Under the pieces are notes generated by a model. It ran no database searches, was not told the origin of the DNA, and was given only the letters and a program-made list of their open reading frames with translations. Position numbers and translations under genes: made by a program. This document shows, one piece after another, positions 23,081 through 32,870 of a DNA stretch of 64,000 nucleotides. Origin of the DNA: Wyeomyia smithii (lineage: Eukaryota; Arthropoda; Insecta; Diptera; Culicidae); assembly GCF_029784165.1 (NCBI RefSeq), contig NC_073695.1:203991136-204055135 (forward strand), in the 5' to 3' direction. Numbering within the stretch: position 1 is the stretch's first letter; each line of letters begins with the position of its first letter.

Positions 23081-23534
23081 TCATTTAATGCATATTCAAT
23101 GCAAAAAATCAAACATATTTTTCTGTTTCCTTTCCACCCAGACGGAACTATTGTGAGATAGATTTCTACTTCCCTCATTTTTCGATTCAGTGCTTACGTA
23201 AGAACCGTATGAATTACACAAAAACGCGACGCGTAACGGACACAACACTTATTGTTCTTACAAACGTAAGAAGAAACAACAAAAAATTACCCTTTAAGTC
23301 GACCGGTTTCGGTCCCCGTGTGGACCATATACTTGGACAATGCCCGAATTTCTACTTCTACTTCAATACTTCCTACTATCTCGTAAGATATCGGTTTTGT
23401 TAAAAAAAGAGAAGTTAGAATATAGAAGACTACATTGGTTGTTCAAAAAATCAATTCTCTAATAACCGAGCGGTCTTGAAGAAGACAAATTGTTTCGTTG
23501 GAATCATCACTGCTTCCTTTCATTGATGTTGGAT
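23081..23534. other. Non-coding stretch with a GGTTTCGGTCC hairpin phrase
   Basis: The phrase GACCGGTTTCGGTCCCCGTG followed by TGGACC (about 23300-23325) is self-complementary. Such phrases occur in untranslated parts of mosquito LINEs. Otherwise no feature was recognised. Confidence 0.3.
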
Positions 23535-23683
23535 AATCTAATTTGAATCTAGACCAGTTGGGTTGGTTGTGAGTGGATCACGCCACCCCACAACCATCGA
23601 CACCTATGTCGGCGTTGGGATTCGAGCCCAGGCGTCGAGCGTGGTTGGCGGAGACGTTACCAACCACGCTAGGCCCCCGCCCT
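23535..23683 (-). mobile_element. tRNA-derived SINE
   Basis: On the minus strand, starting near 23683, a tRNA-like head shows an A box (TAGCGTGGTTGGTAAC) and a perfect-looking B box (GGGCTCGAATCCC). A short body, CACTCACAACC...CTGGTCTAGATTCAAAT, continues to about 23535. The cloverleaf does not close properly at the acceptor stem and the body is non-tRNA, so this is a SINE and not a tRNA gene. No target duplication was identified. Confidence 0.75.
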
Positions 23684-23809
23684 AAGAAAACATTTCTATT
23701 GCGCAATGAAAATACCACGTGGTTAAATACATGGGGAGACAGGAGGGTTGACCAAACGACCACGAAAGACCACGGTGGGTTAGTGGGGGGGTGAGGAGGT
23801 GGGGGGATA

Positions 23810-24565
23810 CAGTCATACCTCGATATAAGGCAACTTTATTATTATTTTCGTTACGTCATATCGAGTTACGTTATATCGAAGCAAAACAAATTTTTTTTTT
23901 TAATTTATGCGAGAATGTTAATGGTTCCTCAAATATGCGCGAAAACCAATTTTCCATCCCCTAAACCCTAAACCTTTCTTATGCCAATTTGGAAATATTT
24001 TCAGAAGCAAAAAAAAATTTTTTTTTAATTGATACACAGGTTACTCAAAGATGCGTGAAAACCTATTTCCCATCACCTACCAGTAATTGTAAACCATTCT
24101 TATGCCCATTTAGGACAATTTTCAACAAGCAAAAAAAAATTTTTTTATTAATTCATGCAAGACTGTTGACGGTTACTCAAAAATGCGCGAAAACCTATTT
24201 TCCATCACCTATCAGTATTTTTCAACCTTTCCTTAGAGAGAATTTTAACAAGCAGAAAAATTTTTTTTTCTATTGATGCAAGACTGTGAATTGTTACTGG
24301 GGGATGCGTGAAAACCTATTTTACATCACCTATTAGTATTTTTAAACCTTTCTTATGCCCATTTATGTCAATTTTCGCATTAGTGTCATTAATTTTAAAA
24401 CTTACTACAAACATATTTTTGAAGCAATTTATACCCCAAAAACAGTTGCTGTATCATTTATTTTCAATTTCAATACATTTTGAAAAGCTACGTTATATCG
24501 TGGTAAAAGTTACGTTACGTTATCGTTACGTTATATCGAGGTTGCCTTATATCGAGGTATGACTG
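23810..24565. mobile_element. TA-flanked MITE with internal tandem repeats
   Basis: Perfect 25-bp terminal inverted repeats beginning CAGTCATACCTCGATATAAG lie at 23810 and, inverted, end at 24565, flanked by TA (23808-23809 and 24566-24567). Subterminal TTACGTTATATCGA phrases recur near both ends. The interior consists of four diverged direct repeats of about 100-135 bp, each with a poly-A/T block, GTTACTCAAA-ATGCG(C/T)GAAAACC, TTTTCCATCACCTA and CTTATGCC(C/A)ATTT. There is no transposase. CAG-ends plus TA duplication suggest a pogo/Tc1-mariner-related family. Confidence 0.88.
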
Positions 24566-24567
24566 TA

Positions 24568-25689
24568 ATAATCGCTCAAAATATGACCACGTGGTTTAGG
24601 AACGTCCCCTAATATACGACAAGCGGCGTGTTAGACCAGTATTGTATGTCGTGACCAGCTGAGAGGATGTCTGAGAGAATCACAATTAGCTTACTTATAT
24701 TTGGTATCGATAACTGATATAAGGAATGCTGGTTAATGGTGTGGTTTATTTCAAGAGAGTACAAAATTATTCAACTTCCTGATTTAGGACCGATTGGAAC
24801 CAATTGACAGCAGGATTTTTTCCAGGCCGCCATAGGTTTTTTATGGTCAGTGTAATGTAAAATTTTATAATTCACGATGTGGTTTCGATTAAAACCAACA
24901 TATCACAGGTAGGCTGTTGGGGCCACGCACAAATGTATGTGTTTTACTCGAAAGAATAGCAAAAGTTATAAAATTTATATTTTTAGAACCGAGTTAAACA
25001 GCAAATAATAAGAAATATTAAGAGTGCGAAATCTGAAAAACTATTTTTTGTTGTTTTCTTTTTCACATATTTGTCAAGTGCGACTTCAAAACAAACAAAA
25101 GACCTCGAGTAATATATGCATTAAACTTGCTTTGAACATGCCGCTGACTCCTTTTTCTACTATTCCGGGTAACAGTACAACTGAATATTAGAAATTTTAC
25201 CAATCACAGAAGAACATCGTTGGTGCCAATGGTACAACCCGTACTTGTTGGCATAAAATGAACTCCTGTCCTGAGTCGATTCAGGATATTGTCACATAGT
25301 AGGCAAGATTCGCGATCAGCTCTCCAACCTATTCAAATTAAGATCGAGGAGAACTGAATATCCAGAGGCTATCAACGGTTGCTGTGAAATACACTCGAAA
25401 AGTTTTTTTGTTTGTATGGACCCCACTGCGACCTTTTGTGGCATTGTCCGAATGTTTCTTGTTGTCCGTGTTTCTTGTTGTTAGCATTTTTTGTTTGTTT
25501 TTTTTTTCCTTTGTGCAGTGTCTCTTATTGAGGAGTTACCTGCTACGTGTTATAGTGTTTGTATTCAACCAAATTTACTATTCACTTATCTTCTTTATCG
25601 AGCTTATCATCTCCACAAGCTTGCAACTAAAGCAGATAACATGCTATGGGTGGATGAAATTACCGACGGCTTCGATACTAATTTTTCAG
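24568..25689. other. Non-coding stretch
   Basis: No recognised gene or element ends. The open frame at 25384-25722 is hydrophobic and T-rich, with no family resemblance. Confidence 0.4.
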
Positions 25690-26030
25690 TCTGGAGCGAA
25701 GTTTTCTTGTGGAGGAGTCTGAGATTAAACCCATGCTTAACCCATTCCCCGTGGATGATGCCATATGGCATCACCTGACATATAAACATTGATAACAGTT
25801 TAACAACTATACTTGAAATTTTTGACGATGGAAATATTCTAAACAGTTAGAGAACAGATTGATCTTCAACATGCAATATAGTTTGTACCAATTGTGCATC
25901 CGGTTGCTGAGTAATGAGAGTTTGAATGTCATTTTTCGATGTAAAATCTGATGTCTCTCCGCGCGGATAGGGTTATACTCATGATTAATCGCTTGTCAAA
26001 GCGGACTCTGTAACAATGTGCTGTGATTGG
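25690..26030 (-). mobile_element. Interrupted SINE relic
   Basis: Two pieces match the SINE at 50510-50672. One is GTGGAGGAGTCTGAGATTAAACCCATG (about 25711-25737), corresponding to its 3' body. The other is CGCTTGTCAAAGCGGACTCTGTAAC (about 25989-26013), corresponding to its tRNA-like head. Between them lie about 250 bp of other sequence. The B box is lost. This is a decayed copy split by insertion or rearrangement. Confidence 0.5.
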
Positions 26031-26792
26031 TTTTGTTACTTTGAGGACGATAATTCCGATGAGTAGCCATGCCAAAAGCAGGAACAGCTTGCCTCGGTAT
26101 ATTTAAGGGGTAATATCTACCAAAAAAAATCGTCTTGTCATTTTTTTATTGGCTTAAATCATGCTAAAACTATTCTAGAATCAAAATCCATATCGCCCAA
26201 GTACTGATCTATACTCAAAATTCGTTTAAACCAATTTTTACCGAACAACTTTTATGCTTCAAATTAATATTTTTCGTTTATTTTGGCGATGCTCGTTTTT
26301 CTTTTTATTTCGAGGCTTTTTTTTCCTGTATTGACTTCCTCACTGCGACCAGAATCGTAGATCTATTGTGAGATATTTCGAGGCTTGGTAAACTAACAGA
26401 AGTTATAGTTATAGATCGTTATAGTGTTTCAAATTTGAAGTATAAAGTACGTTCCTCGTTTGAGTTTTTCCATACGTTTTAACTGTGAGTTATATTCAAA
26501 AGTGCTTAAAGTGAGTGACAAGTCTGAGTTTTGCGTGAGATCGGACGCCCACCGCGTCAAAGTCGCTGAGCATCGCATGTCTGATATCGCGGAAGAGGCT
26601 AGGTGCAGCCTTACATCAGATAACAAAAAGGAAGAAGAGGAAAATAAAGCCCAGGAATGACAACTTTACGGCGCAGGGATAGCTGGCTGCAGGTAAATAA
26701 ATTATCAAGGGACTTGAATATTGCGATTCTTAAGATTTATTGCATTTTGAAACTTTAAACGCGTTTTTTCTAAAAAACCATGTTTTCAAAAT
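26031..26792. other. Non-coding stretch
   Basis: No recognised gene. An open frame at 26460-26660 (+) has a balanced, charged composition ending in an E/K-rich tail, but no recognisable family. It is listed among the rejected observations. Confidence 0.35.
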
Positions 26793-27076
26793 CGGCGAGC
26801 AGTAGAACTCAAAAAGTTTACATCCGTTTGACTCGACTAGATTATATAGTGAAGTTCACACGATTTTAGCGATTGATTAACAACAACAAAAATTATAAAC
26901 AATTAAAGTCGATTTTTTTTGTCGAAAAAGATTTTTTTTCAAACCGTTGCCATTTTGCGAAGAAAATTTTTAAAAATACAATCATGTGTACTTCACTAGC
27001 GACACTTATGTAGATAATGAAAAAAAAATTTGTTTTGGTTATAGGTGGCGTTGGGCACGACTTCTACTGCTCGCCG
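26793..27076. repeat. Short inverted-repeat element
   Basis: A 15-bp perfect inverted repeat, CGGCGAGCAGTAGAA (26793-26807) and its complement (27062-27076), bounds about 255 bp of AT-rich sequence. No target duplication is evident, so it may be a MITE or simply a local inverted repeat. Confidence 0.4.
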
Positions 27077-28287
27077 CGGGAGATCTTTTAAAAATAGCGG
27101 TTCACGGCAATCGCTGTACAGCTGCCATTTTGTAAAAAAATAGCAATGATTTTTTTTTTATTCTCCAACAGTTGTCCAACTGCTCATTATACTCTTGATT
27201 CTCTTACATGGAAACATCGTAAAAATTGTAACAATGTGTTTTGAATTTTAAATTATTATTTTCAACATTATTGTTTGTGATTGTTCTAGTTTAGTGAGAA
27301 CCCGTCATTATGAAATTACCTATCGAAATGTTCTTCAAGTGGTAAAATGCAGGAAACCATTTAGCCCTAATCAGAAGTAATGATTGAAACATGCAATACT
27401 AAATTAACCCGGGGTAATGACGAATTAAATTTATGAGTTTTTTTATAGTGGAATCGTTTAAATAGAAGTTTTAGAAACGAGATCGTACATTCCACATGAT
27501 GCCGCTCGATGCATTGATTGTTACCAAGTATAATTTGCCCATCAGAGCACTCTCATCAATGCAATGGAGATAATTTCAGGGTAATTTTCAGAAAATATGA
27601 TTCGGTTCTTTGGCTTTCTACCGCTCGAGCAACACAGAGCAATTTTAAATCATCATTTCCTCCTAACACCGATCATTATGCTACCTAATGCATTCCGTGC
27701 ATAAGTGGAACAACATATAGCAGAAATAAGTTGTCATGTGTAAATCCTCGGAATGAAATTCCTGTTTCAAACTCACACAAAACTATGGAGGTACAAAAAG
27801 TACAAGTACAAACATGACTTAAATTCATAGTATCAGTCCGAATACATAACAGACAGACGTATTCTAAAGCTGAAGGTCCATAGAAAGATCGCATCGCTTT
27901 TGGAAGCCAAACTTCTTTCCCCATCGTCAAACGAACAGACACACCAAAAAGTCCTATCTTCAAACACTAGCAAACGGCAAACTTTTCCACTCTTTACCCC
28001 GCATTTCCATATCGTCCTACCGGACGCTCGTCATTTCCTTTTTCTCCGCATGAGATAAACGGAGAAGCCCTCTGTGTGCCCGGTAAAGTCCAACCGTCCA
28101 ATCGTCCCTACATTGAAGCCAGCCAGTCAATCAGTCTGTGTCTGTGTTGCTCGTTTGGACTCTTCAAATCGACAATGGCCGTTTCTCGTCGACGATACTC
28201 GTCAGCCTCGAATCGCCAAACGAACGCAAACCTTACGTGATTGAAATGTGAACAAGAAGTCTGGTTTTCCTCATACACGCGCGCCTG
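27077..28287. other. Start of the first frizzled intron (no other feature seen)
   Basis: This lies immediately downstream of the frizzled exon on the minus strand. No coding, RNA or TE feature was recognised. Sequence complexity is higher near the exon (27880-28290) than farther away. Confidence 0.45.
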
Positions 28288-28293
28288 ACTTAC
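28288..28293 (-). other. fz: 5' splice donor of frizzled coding exon 1
   Basis: On the minus strand the codon AAG (Lys221) is followed by GTAAGT, a consensus insect donor. The junction falls between codons (phase 0), directly after the residues VGGK. In insect Frizzled proteins, VGGK is followed by a Cys-rich segment leading to the first membrane helix, and that continuation is absent here. Confidence 0.9.
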
Positions 28294-28956
28294 CTTTCCA
28301 CCGACAGTCAGTTGATAGCCCATTATCGTTGGAGCTTTAAGCTGAACCGGACAGATGAAGCCCAGATCCCGGTGGGGCACGTTGGGTGCGGTGTTGCGCC
28401 GAGGAACCTGCGGTTTAGTCGTGTGGATCGCACTTGGCGGTATTGGCGTGCTCTCGGAAGAGTTGTTTTGCGAAACACAGATCTCCTGGCCGTCAGCTGG
28501 AAACTTGCTGCATTCGAGATTTTCCGGCCACTGGAAGTCGAATGTCCGCATGACACTTTCGCAAACGCGAGCACTTTCACACAGACTTCGGCATGGCGGT
28601 ATCGGATAGTTGAGAATGGTACAAACCGGTGCGTACAGTGAGCAGAGGAAGAATTTCAGATCTGGACTGCAGTCGATTTTGACCAACGGTATGAATTGAT
28701 GAACCTCCAGAGCAGCTTCCTCTTGTTTCACGTGACCAAGCAAGTTCGGCATAATAGTTTTGTTATACTGAATATCCGTACAGAATGGAATAGTGATGGG
28801 TTCACAGCGGTTGTGGTGCTGAAAGTCGGATTCCGGACCGATAGCGGACGTTTCATGCGTACCGTACGCATCATGCTGCTGAATGCCTAATCCAACATTA
28901 GCATAACCAAGCAGCAGGACAATAGCCGAACCGAACATTAAAAACACGTTTGCCAT
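28294..28956 (-). CDS. fz: Frizzled Wnt receptor, first coding exon (partial gene)
   Basis: The exon encodes the first 221 residues of a Frizzled-class seven-transmembrane receptor for Wnt signalling and planar cell polarity. ATG at 28956 is chosen because it has a good context (AAAATGG) and two in-frame TAA codons stand four codons upstream. Residues 1-24 form a signal peptide. The cysteine-rich domain has all ten cysteines (51, 59, 96, 105, 112, 122, 126, 132, 149, 160) with family motifs NRCEPITIPFC, TIMPNLLGH and YAPVCTI. N-glycosylation sequons lie at 65 and 164-165. The linker ends GFICPVQLK...GYQLTVGGK. The wording is closest to fz (Fz1) rather than fz2, as judged from family knowledge. 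The membrane-spanning part is absent from the window and must lie beyond its low-coordinate end. Confidence 0.95.
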
Positions 28957-29716
28957 TTTGCACACTTATTACGCCCTCTTTATCTTCTTTTCCACTTGTT
29001 TTCACCACCTTCATTATACATTTTCCTCAACCAAGGAGACTAACCCTCACATGCATTATTTTCCCTCTGTATAACTTCACTTCACAGCTGAGGGTAATCA
29101 TCGTAAGCAATAAACAACAACAGAGCAGAAGAAACTATCTTCGAATACACATCTCTTTTCTCGCTTCAGGCAGAATCCAGCCCGAAGATGCACTTCAATG
29201 CCGTGCCGACATCAATACTTTTTTATTTGCCATGCATGTGAAGCACTACCAACACACCACTGCTCAGCTTAAATTTCCGAATTTTCTTTTTGCACACGTT
29301 TTTCCTCAATCTTCGGCTACCGTTTAGCACGCTGAATGTGATTTTTTTTTCTTTCTCAGAATCGGTTTTGCTTTCTTCCCGTATACTGGACTCCGTTAAG
29401 CTCTAACTTCGGCTCTTTCTCTCTGGGCGGCACTTTAGCCAACACTGACGGGTCTGGAATTGATCACATTCTGTACCACTCAAACCACAATTTGATGCAT
29501 ACTTTCGGTTACAAAGAGAGTGTCCTACGTCGATGATGGGCCGCACATAATTTGCAAGTTATGATGTAGGATTCATTGTTTGCAGCCTCCAGTATCCTGC
29601 GACGATAGCGGAGCAGTGTGTAATCCTACAGAACGAAACCGATAGCCCAATAGGGGACGATAGTTCGACGAAACACTAAAAGCCGAACCGAACTCGACGG
29701 GATCCGAAGAATGACT
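28957..29716 (-). other. fz: Inferred frizzled 5' untranslated region
   Basis: This stretch lies between the candidate transcription start (29716) and the ATG (28956). On the minus strand in-frame stops precede the ATG, and no long open frame is evident. An unspliced leader of about 760 nt is assumed. An intron inside it, or a more distant start, is not excluded. Confidence 0.4.
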
Positions 29717-29719
29717 GAA
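29685..29719 (-). promoter_or_regulatory. Candidate TATA-less promoter: Inr plus DPE
   Basis: On the minus strand the sequence ATTCAGTCATT matches the arthropod initiator TCAKTY with A(+1) at 29716. GGTTC occupies +28 to +32 (29689-29685), matching the downstream promoter element consensus RGWYV at the strictly required spacing. No TATA box is apparent at -30. Inr/DPE promoters are typical of developmental regulators. Position about 760 bp upstream of the frizzled ATG makes frizzled the obvious target. This is motif evidence only. Confidence 0.5.
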
Positions 29720-31184
29720 TGAACTGCTCGTGGCGATGGTATACATGTTTTGCTGTTCGTTCGCTACTCGTGTCCGCATCGGTTGTTCTCAACATTGGTG
29801 TGCGTTAGTATGCTCGGGTGTAAACAAGAAGCGGCAAGTGCACAGCATGGAATACGATACGATGATTGCCCGCGAAGGAAGCATTAAACTGTTCGAAACA
29901 AAAAAAGTGTTATACGCCGGTACGAGAGCTCTAGATAAGTTTTTGTTTTGATGCAGCGAAGCGCACGTACGATGGATGGGAAAAAGTATATCATCACCGG
30001 AATTTTATCAAGGGAAGCAATGAAAGTGCAGAGTATATTGTTTACACTGTTATTATTAAAATAATATCATAAAATTTCTCCGTAATTATGAATCTTACTA
30101 ATGATTTTAATTTTTTATCTCTCATTAAAACCTTGTTTGGGGTTATTTTATTGTTTCCTGGTCGTAAAAATTTCTCACTTTCCTCAATTAAAAATAAACA
30201 TTTTAACGCTCTTGATTTTTCAATGAATAGGTAGTTCGAAGCGAAGAATATAGCCGTCCACGTCGCTTGGAACACAGCCAAACAGTCACTCTAACGGTTG
30301 TCACTGCACTTGATTAATTTTTGCAATTTATGTCAACGTACAAGGTAGCAAACTTTATAATATTGTCAAGCTCAAGGCAACCATTCAGGTAAGGGAGGAA
30401 TGTACAAAACGCACCAGTTAAGCATTTACGCAATTCACAGCGTTTTTAATCATTTTTAAGCGACATTGAACATTTTTAAGCGACATTGAACATTGAACAT
30501 TGAACATTGAAGCGATATTGAACTGGGATTATTGTAGAATCTATATAAAGCATGTTTATGACGAAGTAAATTTTAAAATACTCGCTTTCAATGTTATTTC
30601 TGGTAAAAATTACCATTTTTTTGTTAGGGAATTAGAATTACGTTGTCCATTTATGTGAACTTTTGTCATGTAAAATTACCATTGCCGCCAAACAAGCCCA
30701 TGACCAAAGCGCACCACAACAAAGGCCAATATGCTCCAAAGCAGAAGGCTAATACTGTGCACTAGCAGAAATCAGCACGCGAAGTGAGAAGCGCTTGAAG
30801 TCTCAGAAGTAGAATTAAAATCAATGGAACATGCCCTAGGTTGTCAAACAATCTCCTGCAAGCTCTTCGTAGTGCATTCTGCACCAATTTTAATTTTGAT
30901 CGTTTTTTGGTAAAAGTTGACGAAAGTTGGTAAAATAAATTGAAATATTAGTAGTAATATAAATTTAAAAAGTGTGAAAGTTAAAGGAACCACAATTTTT
31001 TGTATACCAATCAAGCAAATTACGTGTTCATTGTACAAAAAAAGTGGTCATAGAAATATTGTGAAGAGGGAGCGGAAAACCTTTAAAAGAGGTGGGGGTC
31101 TTAATTAGGTTGCTTAGCTATATCAGTTTTTTTATATCACCTGAGCTGCGTTTTCTAAGCAAAAAGTGATTTTCGAAAATTTTC
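29720..31184. other. Upstream flank of frizzled, no gene seen
   Basis: Complex sequence near 29720-30000 gives way to AT-rich DNA. A minisatellite lies at 30460-30525. No coding or RNA gene was recognised on either strand. Confidence 0.4.
30460..30525. repeat. CATTGAA minisatellite
   Basis: The unit CATTTTTAAGCGACATTGAA is present about twice, followed by several direct copies of CATTGAA and a final AAGCGATATTGAA. It is a simple local tandem expansion. Confidence 0.7.
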
Positions 31185-31325
31185 TATCGTTATCCTTCAA
31201 TTTTTAAATCACGAATTAAAACTGCTCGAAATCGCTACAATGCCAGTTCGCCCACCTCCCAACTTTCATTGTAGCGATATAGAGCGATTTTTATTTTTCA
31301 TCTAAAAATCGAAGGACAATGATAT
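31185..31325. repeat. Imperfect hairpin of about 140 bp
   Basis: Arms of about 55 bp pair imperfectly, with the best blocks TCGCTACAATG/CATTGTAGCGA and ATCCTTCAATTTTTA/TAAAAATCGAAGGA, around a C-rich loop (GTTCGCCCACCTCCCAAC). It may be a small MITE or a local inverted repeat. No flanking duplication was determined. Confidence 0.5.
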
Positions 31326-31424
31326 GAAATTTGAATTGCTATGTACCATAAACGAATTTTGATGCTATAATAAATTCTTTAGACCTAACACTTGTCTGTA
31401 AACATAACATTTTGAACAACCAGT

Positions 31425-32134
31425 TATTTTGGTTGTTTTCCAGAAACTAAAAGTGGTCGTCTTTAAATCAAAATGGTGTCCAGGGTCAATGTTTGGTTTC
31501 TATGTATCATCTCGATTACAGAAATATTCATCTTGAGTATTATTCGGTCATTTTCGACTGTTTCCTAAAAGTTGCCATTTAGCAATTCAAAATGGTGCCT
31601 GAGGTCAATTGTTAGCTCATTGCATCATTCTAGTTCCAGATATACTCATATTGGATGGTATTTGGTTATTTTAGGCTGTTTTTCAGAAACCGGAAGTCGC
31701 CATCTTGGATTTCAAAATGGTATTTGAGATAATTTCTAGCCTCTGAGCGTCATTCTGGTTGAAGAAACACCCATATTTGGTGTAATTCGATCATTTTCGG
31801 CTGTTTTCCCAGGAACCGGAAGTCGCCAACCTAGAATCCAAAATGGGATGTGTGGTCGATTTCAGCTGCTGTGTATCATTCTAGATCCGAAGATACTCAT
31901 GTCAGACGGAAACCGGCCATTTTTGGCTGTTTCCCAGAAACCAGAAGTTGCCATCCCACAATTCATAGTGGTGTTCTTGCAACATTCTGGCTCAGGAGAT
32001 ACTCATATTGGGTGGTATTTGGTCACTTTGGGCTGTTTTTCAGAAACCAAAAGTCGTCATTTTGAACTTTAAAATTTCCGGCTGTATTTGGTATTTGGTC
32101 ATTCCGGCTGTTTGCCAGACACCGGAAGTCACCA
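31425..32134. repeat. Diverged tandem repeat, period about 120-125 bp
   Basis: The phrase GGCTGTTTTCCAGAAACCGG with AAGTCGCCAT recurs at roughly 31432, 31556, 31675, 31799, 31926, 32031 and 32106. Between copies lie conserved phrases such as TTCAAAATGGT, CATTCTGGTTC and GATACTCATATT. Copies are 70-85 percent alike by eye, and the last two intervals are shortened. The array is interrupted by the BEL element at 32134 and resumes at 39252. Confidence 0.85.
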
Positions 32135-32538
32135 TGTTGGCGTAAACAAAATCCCCGTCTTCATTTCCCTTAGTGCTTAACCGGTTATTCGTCGGACATA
32201 GAAAAAAAAGCCTATCGTCGGACATAAACTAAACTGGCAACCCGATCTAAACTCAAAAGTGACAGGCATAGATCAGTTGCAACTAATGATTAGTGAGCTA
32301 GAGACGTTTTTTATTTCCATCCATTCCCCCAATTGCAAATTACTTATCTGCCACACTAGGCAAAGAAGAACATTGTTGCGGAACATACATCTATACACGT
32401 TGAAGACATTATTTGTAAGTACATTTATGTAAAAGTACACCTAAAATTAAGCAATTAAAAATTACAGCTTGAAGCTTACTCCGATAAAACAAGGAGTTCG
32501 ACTCTGAGAGGTCCGAAACAATTTCCGTTCCAGCAACA
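32135..32538 (+). repeat. BEL element left LTR
   Basis: Direct repeat of 404 bp with the copy at 38848-39251, starting TGTTGG and ending AACA, and holding the element's promoter. No canonical TATA box was confidently placed. A short direct repeat, GTCGGACATA, occurs twice near its start (about 32192 and 32218). Confidence 0.97.
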
Positions 32539-32594
32539 AAACTTCAAGAAATAATTAATTCGCATTACCGGCGTTATTGCGTTAATAAAACAAA

Positions 32595-32864
32595 ATGGCG
32601 GAATCACACGTTAATGCCACTGATCCATCTGATGCAAGCAGCAATGATCGCCATTGCAAAGTGTGCAACCTGCCTGACGAGCTGGACAAGATGGTCCAGT
32701 GTGATGGGTGCAATGCCTGGGATCATTTCTTTTGTGCTGGCGTGACTGATAGCATCGCTAATGAAAGTCGAAGCTACTATTGTCAAAATTGCGTTCCAAG
32801 AGCTCCTCGTTCTTTGTCCACCTCGAGATCAACCACCGCTAGTACCCGTGAGGCACGAATTTAA
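32595..32864 (+). CDS. BEL element N-terminal PHD-finger segment (ends at in-frame TAA)
   Basis: A 89-residue frame starts with ATG in good context (AAAATGGCG). It contains a complete C4HC3 PHD finger: Cys21, Cys24, Cys36, Cys39, His44, Cys47, Cys63, Cys66, with the typical MVQCDGCNAWDHFFC centre. It ends with ARI then TAA. The polyprotein continues in the same frame just after this stop, so the segment is most likely the N-terminus of one long Gag-Pol frame, split by a nonsense change (for example CAA to TAA). PHD fingers bind histone tails or other peptides; in BEL elements such a domain may influence chromatin targeting (inference). Confidence 0.85.
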   Translation: MAESHVNATDPSDASSNDRHCKVCNLPDELDKMVQCDGCNAWDHFFCAGVTDSIANESRSYYCQNCVPRAPRSLSTSRSTTASTREARI

Positions 32865-32870
32865 CTCGAA

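Noticed and set aside
23535..23683. A functional tRNA gene
   Set aside because: A and B boxes are good but the acceptor stem does not close and a non-tRNA body follows; it is a SINE. The same reasoning applies to 7171-7395 and 50510-50672.
23880..24380. Regularly spaced repeats resembling a CRISPR array
   Set aside because: The repeats are diverged direct units without unique spacers, inside a TA-flanked MITE of a eukaryotic genome.
25384..25722. Hydrophobic 112-codon frame suggesting a membrane protein
   Set aside because: Hydrophobicity comes from T-rich low-complexity DNA (many Phe/Leu codons); a competing frame of similar length overlaps it.
26460..26660. Charged 66-codon frame with an E/K-rich tail
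   Set aside because: No family resemblance, short, no promoter, splice or neighbour support.
28312..28641. Open frames on the plus strand opposite the frizzled exon
   Set aside because: They are antisense shadows of the strongly conserved frizzled coding sequence.
29420..29450. Another initiator-like TCAGTG on the minus strand (A at 29446) as the frizzled start
   Set aside because: No DPE-like sequence at +28 to +32 (it reads GAAAG) and no TATA box; the site at 29716 is better supported.
31848..32072. Open frames of 71-74 codons in the tandem repeat
   Set aside because: They are by-products of the ~120-bp repeat units; both frames are repeated peptides without a recognised family.
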